From: an uncultured Gemmatimonadota bacterium
GTDB taxonomy: Bacteria > Gemmatimonadota > Gemmatimonadetes > Gemmatimonadales > GWC2-71-9
Length of the DNA stretch: 17,065 nt
NCBI GenBank assembly: GCA_937961295.1
Contig: CALGOK010000126.1
Span: forward strand, 1 to 17,065
Direction: 5' to 3'
Shown here: positions 1 to 5,779 of the stretch, one piece after another
Layout: each line of letters starts with the position of its first letter
Position numbering within the stretch: the stretch's first letter is position 1
Notes under the pieces: model-generated
What the model was told of the DNA's origin: nothing
What the model saw: only the letters and a program-made list of their open reading frames with translations
Databases searched by the model: none
Program-made: the position numbers and the translations under genes

Positions 1-1
1 C

Positions 2-1741
2 TCGGGTGCTTGGGCGCTCCCCACGTCCGCACTAGCGTCTTGTGCTATGCCGCGGACGCCGAAATCGGCCGGACCGTCGGTGTACGACGTCGGCCTCCCC
101 GACAGCGCGCGGATGAGCTTCGTCGCCTCGCTCTCCCGGATCGGGCCGTACGGAGCGTTGGTGCGGAATCTGTCGGTGGATCCCGACGGCGAGTTCGTGG
201 TGTACGCGGCAACACGCGGTGACTCCACGTCGCTCTGGTACCGGAGCCTTCTCTCGGGCGAGGTGCGGGAGCTGCCGGGCACCGAAGGAGCGACCGGCCC
301 GCGCATCTCACCGGACGGGAGCCAGGTCGCCTTCTTCAACGGCGACCGGATGATGGCTTCGCCGATCGACGGCCCCGAGCCACGCCTGCTGATGATGGCC
401 AACAGCGGCACCCTGATCGACTGGATCTCGCCCGATCAGTTCGTCACGGTCGACGAGGACGGGTACCGGCTCAACAGGTTCGAGCCGAGTACCGGCAGCA
501 TGCGCTCAACGCCGATTGCCCGGTGTGCCCTGGGGGTGTGGGTCGCCGAGACGCGGGAATTGCTCTGCTCGTTCAATGGCATCGCACAGACGATCGATCC
601 TGAGTCGGGGGTCGTGACGACCGTCCGCCTTGCCCGTGAGGACGGCTCCCCAGGGGTCCCCGCAAGCGGCAGCGCGTTCCGCCTGATTGAGGGCCGCTAT
701 CTCGTCTGGTTGGCCACCGACGGCAACCTGGTGGCGGCTTCCTACGATCCCGGCCGTCACCTGGCGGGGCGGCCGACTCGGGTGCTCGGCGGGATTCGGC
801 GGGAGGCCTTGGGCGAAGGGCAATACGACATCGCCGACAACGGCGCGCTGGTATACGCTCCGGGCCTCGATGCCTCGATCGGTCGCCTGGTCCGATTCCG
901 TCCGGGGCAGGCGATCGAGCCGCTGCTGACCGATTCGGCCGACTACCAGCGCTACGACCTGAGTGCCGATGGACGATGGCTGGCGGCAGTCACTCCCGGG
1001 TCCGAGGCGACCGAGCTCCGGATCTACGACCTTCCCAATGGTCAGCAGTTCACCTGGCTGCGCGCGGAGGCCATTCGTCACGCCATGTGGAGCCCGGCGG
1101 GTGACCGGCTCCTCATCGGGGTGCGCACCGACACCACGTGGAAGTTGCTGCGTGGCGCGCCAGGATCGGGTCAGCCGGTCGACACGCTCGCGACCTTTGC
1201 GCCAGATGCCGGGACTTTCGACCCGGTCGGTTACCCGTTCGACTCCCTTGCGATCGCCCTCGATTGGAGCTCGGGGGTGGTGGCCCGATTCGACCCGCGA
1301 GCCGGGGTGGCATCGTTCGACACCGTGCTGACCGGAGCACGCTTCCCGAGTGTCGCGCCGAGCGGCCGCCTGATTGTCTACCAGACGATGGACGAGAGCC
1401 GTGTCGTCGTCACGACGTTCCCTGACGCTGGCCGACGGTGGCAGGTCGCCAGGCTCGGGGTTGAGCCACTCTGGCTGTCTGACACTGAGCTGGTCTACCG
1501 ATTTGGCGCGATCTGGTACTCGGTGCGGGTGAACCCCGCCACCGGCGAGCCGCTTGGCACGGCGACGCTGTGGGGGCGCGATCCGCGGTTCTCCGACACC
1601 TCCGGCTGGTCCAACCGACCCGATCATGCGGGGGGCCTCATCTATGTGAAGAGCCCGGCGCAGCCCGACCCCAGCTACTTGCGCGTGATCCCGAATTGGG
1701 TGGAGCAGATGAAGCGTGCGGTGGCGGAGGCGGGAAGGTGA
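2..1741 (+). CDS. C-terminal part of a Ser/Thr kinase / TolB-like beta-propeller protein (K0), 5' end outside the window
   Basis: The reading frame is open to the left edge of the window, so the ATG at 47 is probably internal and the gene starts upstream. The product has PD40/WD40-like propeller motifs (VDPDGEFVVYA, ISPDGSQVAFF, LSADGRWLAAV, WSPAGDRLLIGV, APSGRLIVYQ). Its order of blocks matches the periplasmic half of kinase K3 (11889-14522): YDVGLP near its start against YDLGLP, ELRIYDL, WSPAGDR, and the C-terminal tail RVIPNWVEQMKRAV against RVIPNWVDQMKRAV. By that similarity the missing 5' part should encode a cytoplasmic kinase domain and one membrane helix, but this is inferred. A free-standing TolB-like protein is the alternative. 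The family role would be sensing or protein interaction in the periplasm, coupled to an intracellular kinase. It is convergent with the nucleotidyltransferase gene, 49 bp away, with a heptad inverted repeat between them. Confidence 0.85.
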   Translation, partial: SGAWALPTSALASCAMPRTPKSAGPSVYDVGLPDSARMSFVASLSRIGPYGALVRNLSVDPDGEFVVYAATRGDSTSLWYRSLLSGEVRELPGTEGATGPRISPDGSQVAFFNGDRMMASPIDGPEPRLLMMANSGTLIDWISPDQFVTVDEDGYRLNRFEPSTGSMRSTPIARCALGVWVAETRELLCSFNGIAQTIDPESGVVTTVRLAREDGSPGVPASGSAFRLIEGRYLVWLATDGNLVAASYDPGRHLAGRPTRVLGGIRREALGEGQYDIADNGALVYAPGLDASIGRLVRFRPGQAIEPLLTDSADYQRYDLSADGRWLAAVTPGSEATELRIYDLPNGQQFTWLRAEAIRHAMWSPAGDRLLIGVRTDTTWKLLRGAPGSGQPVDTLATFAPDAGTFDPVGYPFDSLAIALDWSSGVVARFDPRAGVASFDTVLTGARFPSVAPSGRLIVYQTMDESRVVVTTFPDAGRRWQVARLGVEPLWLSDTELVYRFGAIWYSVRVNPATGEPLGTATLWGRDPRFSDTSGWSNRPDHAGGLIYVKSPAQPDPSYLRVIPNWVEQMKRAVAEAGR

Positions 1742-1745
1742 GTCG

Positions 1746-1808
1746 GAGATCAGAGACCGGAGATCAGAGGGTGTTGCCTCCGATCTCCGATCACTGATCC
1801 CTGATCTC
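1746..1808. repeat. Heptad-periodic inverted repeat between convergent genes
   Basis: The left arm reads as 7-bp units GAGATCA, GAGACCG, GAGATCA, GAGGGTG (1746-1773). The right arm, read on the minus strand from 1808, is GAGATCA, GGGATCA, GTGATCG, GAGATCG, then a weaker GAGGCAA (to 1774). The element lies between the stop of K0 and the nucleotidyltransferase gene and supplies that gene's last codons (E-I-R-D-Q-stop). The RNA could fold into an imperfect hairpin on either strand and might serve as a bidirectional transcription end, although no U-tract follows. Confidence 0.65.
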
Positions 1809-2273
1809 TTCCTGCAGCGCTTCGAGCTCCGCGATCACCTCAAGGTCCTTGGGCCGGCCGGCCGCGCGCTTGACCTTGATGAGCCACGGCAGATCGAGCA
1901 GCCGGATGTCGCAATCGAATGCGTGCACCACGGCGCTGTGGGGAAGGAGCTCGTCGTAGCCCCCACCGCCGACGATCTCGCCGAGGAGGTCGATCGGACC
2001 GGCAGTGGTGGTCAGGGTGAAGTTGAGTCCGGCGCGCAGCGTGTCAGCCGACCATTCGAATGGCAGTCCCGGTGGCGCGCCGCGCAGGTACGGCTCGAGC
2101 GGGGCCAGGGCCTTGGCCAGCCGACCCAGGTTCTCCACGGTGCGGGCGTACACCACGTCAACGTCCGTCGTCACGCGGGCGGAGCCGTGTGCGTTCGCCG
2201 CCACTCCGCCGACGAGCATGAACTCGACGTGGGCATTGGCGAGTGTCCGGATCAGCCGCGCGAGGTCGCTCAT
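1791..2273 (-). CDS. Small nucleotidyltransferase, AbiEii/DUF6036-like; putative toxin of a TA-like pair
   Basis: This is a 160-residue protein. The nucleotidyltransferase (pol-beta superfamily) signature is intact: LVGGVAANAHGS at 20-31, the two metal-binding aspartates D37 and D39 in DVDVV, and a third acidic residue D95 in GPIDLLGE. Near the C-terminus, KVKRAAGRPKDLEVI resembles the K/R-rich RxKD motif of AbiEii-like and DUF6036-like proteins. I chose the ATG at 2273 because it overlaps the stop of the upstream XRE gene as ATGA; a longer frame to 2441 only adds residues antisense to that regulator. AbiEii-type proteins transfer nucleotides to tRNA or other acceptors and act as toxins in type IV TA or phage-exclusion systems; that role here is inferred from family and gene order. 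The last five codons lie in the heptad repeat, so the natural C-terminus may have been altered. An ordinary housekeeping nucleotidyltransferase is less likely. Confidence 0.85.
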   Translation of the reverse strand: MSDLARLIRTLANAHVEFMLVGGVAANAHGSARVTTDVDVVYARTVENLGRLAKALAPLEPYLRGAPPGLPFEWSADTLRAGLNFTLTTTAGPIDLLGEIVGGGGYDELLPHSAVVHAFDCDIRLLDLPWLIKVKRAAGRPKDLEVIAELEALQEEIRDQ

Positions 2274-2635
2274 GGTCGGTGCCGCTTGCGCTGGGCGGCA
2301 GATCGCAATTGCTCGGCGTCCCGCCGGAACGCCTCCATGTCCCGCAATCGTAGGTCGACCGACTTCTTGAGGTTCTCCCGGAGCAGGGTGCGATCGACAT
2401 CCTGCTTGTAGGCCTCGATGACGGCGTCCCGATGCACCCACCGGGGAACGAGTTCGAGCCGAAGGTCGAAGCCGGCGGCACCCACCAGGCGCTCCACCGT
2501 GGCCAGCGACGGATTGCCGTCCCCCCGCTCGAGGCGGGCAATCGCCGGCTGCGAGGTGCCGGCGCGCTCGGCGAGCTGCTGCTGGGTCAGCCCCGCTTGC
2601 TGGCGGGCGGTGGAGAGCAGAGGGGGTATATCCAT
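2270..2635 (-). CDS. XRE-family HTH regulator, putative antitoxin partner
   Basis: This is a 121-residue protein. Residues 5-60 form an XRE/Cro-type helix-turn-helix (STARQQAGLTQQQLAERAG, SQPAIARLERGDGNPSLATV). The C-terminal half (61-121) is charged and helical, with VDRTLLRENLKKSVDLRL, a tail often seen in XRE proteins encoded beside small nucleotidyltransferases. The ATG at 2635 lies one base from a perfect 17-bp palindrome and 7 nt downstream of a good -10 element, which fits autoregulation and a leaderless mRNA. The longer frame to 2815 would read through the operator and is unlikely. The stop overlaps the next gene's ATG (ATGA), so the two should be co-translated. I infer a DNA-binding antitoxin that represses its own operon. 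The family may also act as an ordinary repressor. Confidence 0.85.
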   Translation of the reverse strand: MDIPPLLSTARQQAGLTQQQLAERAGTSQPAIARLERGDGNPSLATVERLVGAAGFDLRLELVPRWVHRDAVIEAYKQDVDRTLLRENLKKSVDLRLRDMEAFRRDAEQLRSAAQRKRHRP

Positions 2636-2636
2636 A

Positions 2637-2653
2637 GTGATATAATATATCAC
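2637..2653. promoter_or_regulatory. Palindromic operator, likely XRE binding site
   Basis: GTGATATAATATATCAC is a perfect inverted repeat of 7-bp arms around AAT. It is strikingly AT-rich in GC-rich surroundings and abuts the start codon of the XRE gene. It covers the -10 elements of promoters in both directions. XRE proteins bind such dyads as dimers, so autorepression is the natural reading. Confidence 0.75.
2638..2646 (+). promoter_or_regulatory. Extended -10 element on the plus strand
   Basis: TGaTATAAT matches the extended -10 consensus exactly and lies inside the palindrome. No recognisable -35 is present (about 2618-2623 reads CAGAGG). It could drive transcription rightward into the leader and kinase K1, 345 bp downstream, under the same XRE control. 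It may also be a by-product of the symmetric operator. Confidence 0.35.
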
Positions 2654-2768
2654 AGACAGTATTATGTCCACTCCCCGCTGCGGTTTCCCCGTCTGTCGGG
2701 CCGACCGGTCGCCCTTCCGGGCCTCGTCCGGTCGGTCCGGAAAGCGGTACATTCGACCACTCCCGCGC

Positions 2769-2782
2769 GACATCGCGATGTC
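2769..2782. promoter_or_regulatory. 14-bp perfect palindrome in the K1 leader
   Basis: GACATCGCGATGTC is a perfect palindrome between the XRE promoter and the first leader mini-ORF. A shorter one, CGACCGGTCG, lies at 2702-2711. Either could be a protein-binding site in the 5' region of K1, but in GC-rich DNA short palindromes are common. Otherwise I see nothing definite in 2671-2843. Confidence 0.3.
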
Positions 2783-2853
2783 ATCGGGGTGCAGCCTGCC
2801 CGCTTCCATGTCCACGGTTCATTCGTCTGCTCATGCTCCCACCCGGAGGCACC

Positions 2854-2940
2854 ATGAGCCTTGAGTCGCTCGGCGCGGCCCCCCTTCGACTCCGCTCAGG
2901 GCAAGCTTCGACTCGCCTCCTCGGGGAGGTTGTCTCATGA
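2854..2940 (+). other. Leader mini-ORF 1 (28 codons), copy of a kinase gene start
   Basis: GGAGG (2845-2849), a 4-nt spacer CACC and ATG exactly copy the initiation site of K1 at 2989-3000. The peptide begins MSLESLGAA, and SLESL is also how K5 begins. It runs into the dispersed repeat and stops at TGA 2938-2940, which overlaps the ATG of mini-ORF 2 (ATGA). It is either a decayed duplicate of a kinase 5' end or a translated leader. There is no evidence that the peptide has a function. Confidence 0.4.
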
Positions 2941-2963
2941 GCCTGGACTCGCTCAGGGCAAGC
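2888..2963. repeat. Two direct copies of a short dispersed-type repeat
   Basis: GACTCCGCTCAGGGCAAGC (2888-2906) recurs as GACTCGCTCAGGGCAAGC (2946-2963), differing by one base. The reverse translation contains CPERSRRG, a string I recognise from many predicted ORFs over short dispersed repeats in unrelated genomes. Its presence suggests a repetitive, non-coding origin for this stretch. Confidence 0.5.
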
Positions 2964-3008
2964 CACTTCGCCGCCACCGACTCGATCCGGAGGCACCATG
3001 GGCGTTGA
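2937..3008 (+). other. Leader mini-ORF 2 (23 codons) overlapping the K1 start
   Basis: GGAGG (2925-2929) lies 7 nt before this ATG. The peptide begins MSLDSLRAS, again like a kinase N-terminus. It ends at TGA 3006-3008, past the K1 ATG at 2998 and in another frame. With mini-ORF 1 it makes a chain of overlapping starts leading into K1, which could couple or damp its translation. Remnants of duplication are the simpler explanation. Confidence 0.35.
2989..2993 (+). promoter_or_regulatory. Shine-Dalgarno site of kinase K1
   Basis: GGAGG followed by CACC precedes the ATG at 2998. This fixes the start that gives the usual N-terminus, about 17 residues before the glycine loop. The 4-nt spacing is short but usable. 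Confidence 0.7.
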
Positions 3009-5703
3009 GCGGCTCAGTGCGGCGCTTGCCGACCGCTACCGGATCGAGCGCGAGCTCGGCGCCGGCGGGATGGCCACGGTCTACCTCGCGCACGACCAGC
3101 GCCACAACCGGCGCGTGGCGATCAAGGTGCTGCGGCCGGAGCTCGCGGCGGTGATCGGTGCCGAGCGCTTCCTGGCCGAGATCCAGACGACGGCCAACCT
3201 GCAGCACCCGCACATCCTTCCACTCTTCGATTCAGGGCACGTGACGGCTGACACGAGGATGGAGGATGGAGGATCGAGGGTGGAGGGGGATTCCTCCATC
3301 CGCCATCATCCATCCTCCATCCTCTATTACGTCATGCCCTTCATCGAGGGCGAGTCGCTCCGCGATCGGCTGGCGCGCGAGAAGCAGCTGCCGATCGCCG
3401 ACGCGGTGCGGATCACCTCCGAGGTGGCGAGCGCGCTCGACTACGCCCACCGCCACGGCGTGATCCACCGCGACATCAAGCCCGAGAACGTGATGCTGCA
3501 CGACGGCCAGGCGCTGGTGGCCGACTTCGGCATCGCCCTGGCCGTGAGCAGCACCGCCGGCACCCGGATGACCGAGACCGGGATGAGCCTCGGCACGCCG
3601 CACTACATGAGCCCCGAACAGGCGATGGGCGAGCGCGAGATCACTGCCCGGAGCGACGTGTACGCCCTCGGCTGCATCGCCTACGAGATGCTCACCGGCG
3701 AGCCGCCGTTCACCGGTCCCACCGCGCAGGCGATCATCGCCCGGGTGATGACCGAGGAGCCGCGCGCGATCACGGGGCAGCGTCGGAGCGTGCCGCCGCA
3801 CGTGGAGGCGGCGATCCTCACGGCGCTGGAGAAGCTCCCGGCCGACCGCTACGGCACCGCAGCGGAGTTCGCGGCGGCGCTCGGCAACCCGGCAACGACC
3901 ACGACGCGGGCGATGGCCAGTGCACGACGCCCGCCGGGTTCTCGCCTCCCGTGGGCGATCGCCGGGGTGCTGGCGCTGCTGCTGGCGGTGGCCGGCTGGA
4001 AGCTGCTTGGCGGTAGTGGCCCTGCGCTCTCGAGCGCGGCACCTTCGCGGCTTGCGATGCTCACCCCGCGGCAGGGCGGCGTGACTGCCGGGTTGATCCG
4101 CCAGGTGTCGATTTCTCCGGACGGGAGCACCATCTACTACGTGGCGGTGCTCAACGACGGCGTGAGTCGCACGATGCGGCAACGGCTCGACGAGGAGACG
4201 CCGGAGATTGCGACGTCGATCGATGCGTTCGTCTACGGCTATCGAATCTCGCGGGACGGGCGGTGGACGTTCGGCATCAACCCACGCACCAACACCACCC
4301 ACGTCTTCCCTCTCGCGGGTGGCGGGGTGGGCCGCCGGCTTCCCGAGGTCAGCATCAACTGGAACTCGTTCGTGGCCTGGGGTCCGGACGGCTCGCTCTG
4401 GCAGTCGCGCACGGGTGACCGGGAAGTGATCTCGCGCCTCACTCCCGAGGGAGAGGTGATCGCCGTCCCGGGCGAGACCCGCGACCTCGTCGTGGCCGAT
4501 GTGATCAACGAGCACACCCTGCTCGCGGTCCGGGCATTCCTCGGCACCGCATCGGGCGCCCTGTTCCTGCTCGACACCAGGACGGGAGAGCGTCGCGAGG
4601 TGATTTCGACACCGATCGTCGAGGCGCGCTACGCTGCCGGGTACCTGATCACCGTGGACGGGGCCGGCGTGATGCGCGCGGTCGAATTCGATCCCAAGGC
4701 TGGCCGGATCACCGGCACGGCGGTGGAGCTCGCCACGGGGGTCGCGCTGACCGGATCGGGGGTGGCGCAGTTCGAGGTCGCCCGGAACGGCACCGTCGTC
4801 TATCTCCCCGAGGAACCGCGTTCGCTGGTGCTGGTAGACCGCGCCGGTGCGGTGCGGGATGCCACGCCGGAGCGCCACAACTTCCACTCGCCGAAATTCT
4901 CGCGCGACGGGCGGCGGATCGCGGTGGACTTCAGCGTGGCCGGGGAGCGCGACGTCTGGGTGGTCGAGGCGGCGTCGGGGCTGATGAGCCGCGTCACCTT
5001 CGACAAGGACGGACACGACCCCAGCTGGGTACCCAACGGCGACCTGACCTACATCACCGCCAGGAACGGCGTGATCGGGGTGATGCGGGTGCGCCCCGGC
5101 TCGACCGCTCCCCCCGATTCACTCTTCCGCGGGAGCACCCTGGGATACACCGGCGAGTGGCTGTCCGATGGCAGCGCACTCCTCACCGTCGGCAACGTGA
5201 CGAATCCGGGATCGGCGGAGGACATTGCCCTGCTCACCAAGGCCGGCAAGGGACCGCTCGAGCCGCTGGTGGCGACGGCGGCGTCGGAGCAGTACCCGAG
5301 TGCCGCCCCCGACATGAAGTGGTTTGCCTACACCACCACCCAGCCGGGACGCGAGGAGGTGTTCCTCCGCCGACTCGACGGGACCGGCGAGCAGGTGCAG
5401 GTCTCCACCAACGGCGGCACCGAGCCGATCTGGTCGCGCGACGGCCGTGAGGTGTTCTACCGCACCACCGACGAGCCGGCGATGATGATGGCGGCAGAGA
5501 TCGCCATGGACCCGACGCCAAGGGTGGTGTCACGGACGCCGCTGTTTTCGGTGTCGGGCTATGCCGGGGCCACGCCCCACGCCAACTATGACGTGTCGCC
5601 CGACGGGCGGCAGTTCGTGCTGGTGCGCACCAACCCGTCGGCGCGGGTGATGGTGATCCAGAACCTGAGAGCGATGGTGGAGAAGCTGCGGGGCGGCAAC
5701 TAG
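2998..5703 (+). CDS. Transmembrane Ser/Thr protein kinase with TolB-like propeller (K1), carrying an in-frame repeat insertion
   Basis: This is a 901-residue protein. Its PknB-type kinase domain spans about 14-296: glycine loop LGAGGMATVYLA (20-31), catalytic K43 in VAIK, E61, HRDIKPEN (157-164, catalytic D159), DFG (176-178), and an activation loop with T192 and T194 ending in SPE (205-207). All catalytic residues are present, so an active RD kinase is expected. One membrane helix lies at about 318-337. The rest has PD40 propeller motifs (ISPDGSTIYYV, FSRDGRRIAVDF, WSRDGREVFYR, VSPDGRQFVLV) and should be periplasmic. Residues about 82-108, between strands beta4 and beta5, are extra relative to K2 and K3 and come largely from the heptad inverted repeat at 3255-3324. 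Substrates and ligand are unknown. The kinase half is closest to K5 within this window. Confidence 0.93.
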   Translation: MGVERLSAALADRYRIERELGAGGMATVYLAHDQRHNRRVAIKVLRPELAAVIGAERFLAEIQTTANLQHPHILPLFDSGHVTADTRMEDGGSRVEGDSSIRHHPSSILYYVMPFIEGESLRDRLAREKQLPIADAVRITSEVASALDYAHRHGVIHRDIKPENVMLHDGQALVADFGIALAVSSTAGTRMTETGMSLGTPHYMSPEQAMGEREITARSDVYALGCIAYEMLTGEPPFTGPTAQAIIARVMTEEPRAITGQRRSVPPHVEAAILTALEKLPADRYGTAAEFAAALGNPATTTTRAMASARRPPGSRLPWAIAGVLALLLAVAGWKLLGGSGPALSSAAPSRLAMLTPRQGGVTAGLIRQVSISPDGSTIYYVAVLNDGVSRTMRQRLDEETPEIATSIDAFVYGYRISRDGRWTFGINPRTNTTHVFPLAGGGVGRRLPEVSINWNSFVAWGPDGSLWQSRTGDREVISRLTPEGEVIAVPGETRDLVVADVINEHTLLAVRAFLGTASGALFLLDTRTGERREVISTPIVEARYAAGYLITVDGAGVMRAVEFDPKAGRITGTAVELATGVALTGSGVAQFEVARNGTVVYLPEEPRSLVLVDRAGAVRDATPERHNFHSPKFSRDGRRIAVDFSVAGERDVWVVEAASGLMSRVTFDKDGHDPSWVPNGDLTYITARNGVIGVMRVRPGSTAPPDSLFRGSTLGYTGEWLSDGSALLTVGNVTNPGSAEDIALLTKAGKGPLEPLVATAASEQYPSAAPDMKWFAYTTTQPGREEVFLRRLDGTGEQVQVSTNGGTEPIWSRDGREVFYRTTDEPAMMMAAEIAMDPTPRVVSRTPLFSVSGYAGATPHANYDVSPDGRQFVLVRTNPSARVMVIQNLRAMVEKLRGGN
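3255..3324. repeat. 70-bp inverted heptad repeat inside the K1 kinase domain
   Basis: The left arm (3255-3289) is five 7-bp units: GAGGATG, GAGGATG, GAGGATC, GAGGGTG, GAGGGGG. The right arm (3290-3324), read on the opposite strand, is GAGGATG, GAGGATG, GATGATG, GCGGATG, GAGGAAT. The outer 16 bp (3255-3270 against 3309-3324) pair perfectly. It is translated without a stop as a polar loop (TRMEDGGSRVEG to HHPSSIL). The 70 bp are not a multiple of three, so the full insertion must include a few flanking bases. Confidence 0.85.
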
Positions 5704-5737
5704 AGGCGACAGACGAGGGGCGAAGAGCGAGGGGCGA
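5703..5737. repeat. Single-armed heptad repeat after K1
   Basis: Five consecutive 7-bp units follow the K1 stop: GAGGCGA, CAGACGA, GGGGCGA, AGAGCGA, GGGGCGA. No inverted second arm follows. It has the same period and purine bias as the elements at 1746-1808 and 3255-3324, with a different core. It fills about half of the 76-bp gap between K1 and the next gene; no terminator is seen there. Confidence 0.6.
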
Positions 5738-5767
5738 TGCGCGCAGGCTCACCCTAGCCGTTTCCGG

Positions 5768-5773
5768 AAGGAG
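5768..5773 (+). promoter_or_regulatory. Shine-Dalgarno site of the NTF2-like gene
   Basis: AAGGAG lies 6 nt before the GTG at 5780. It supports that GTG over the in-frame ATG at 5792. Confidence 0.6.
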
Positions 5774-5779
5774 TCGTGT

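Larger units (their letters stand above)
2636..2670 (-). promoter_or_regulatory. Promoter of the XRE/nucleotidyltransferase operon, probably leaderless
   Basis: On the minus strand there is TGGACA (2670-2665), a 17-nt spacer and TATTAT (2647-2642). Six bases then precede the A of the ATG at 2635. Initiation at the usual distance from the -10 would begin on or next to the start codon, so no Shine-Dalgarno site is expected, and none is seen. TGaTATATT in the same place is an alternative extended -10. Confidence 0.6.

Noticed and set aside
506..1627. 373-codon minus-strand frame opposite K0
   Set aside because: Shadow of the propeller-coding strand with no motifs.
1746..1808. Rho-independent terminator between K0 and the nucleotidyltransferase
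   Set aside because: The inverted repeat is long and imperfect and no T-tract follows on either strand. It is better described as a repeat element.
3255..3324. CRISPR array or minisatellite outside a gene
   Set aside because: The units are contiguous 7-mers without spacers and lie within an uninterrupted kinase reading frame.
3232..5016. 594-codon open frame on the minus strand opposite K1
   Set aside because: It is a GC-rich shadow frame. The plus strand has a complete, motif-rich kinase and propeller, and the minus translation is Arg/His/Gly-rich with no recognisable domain.
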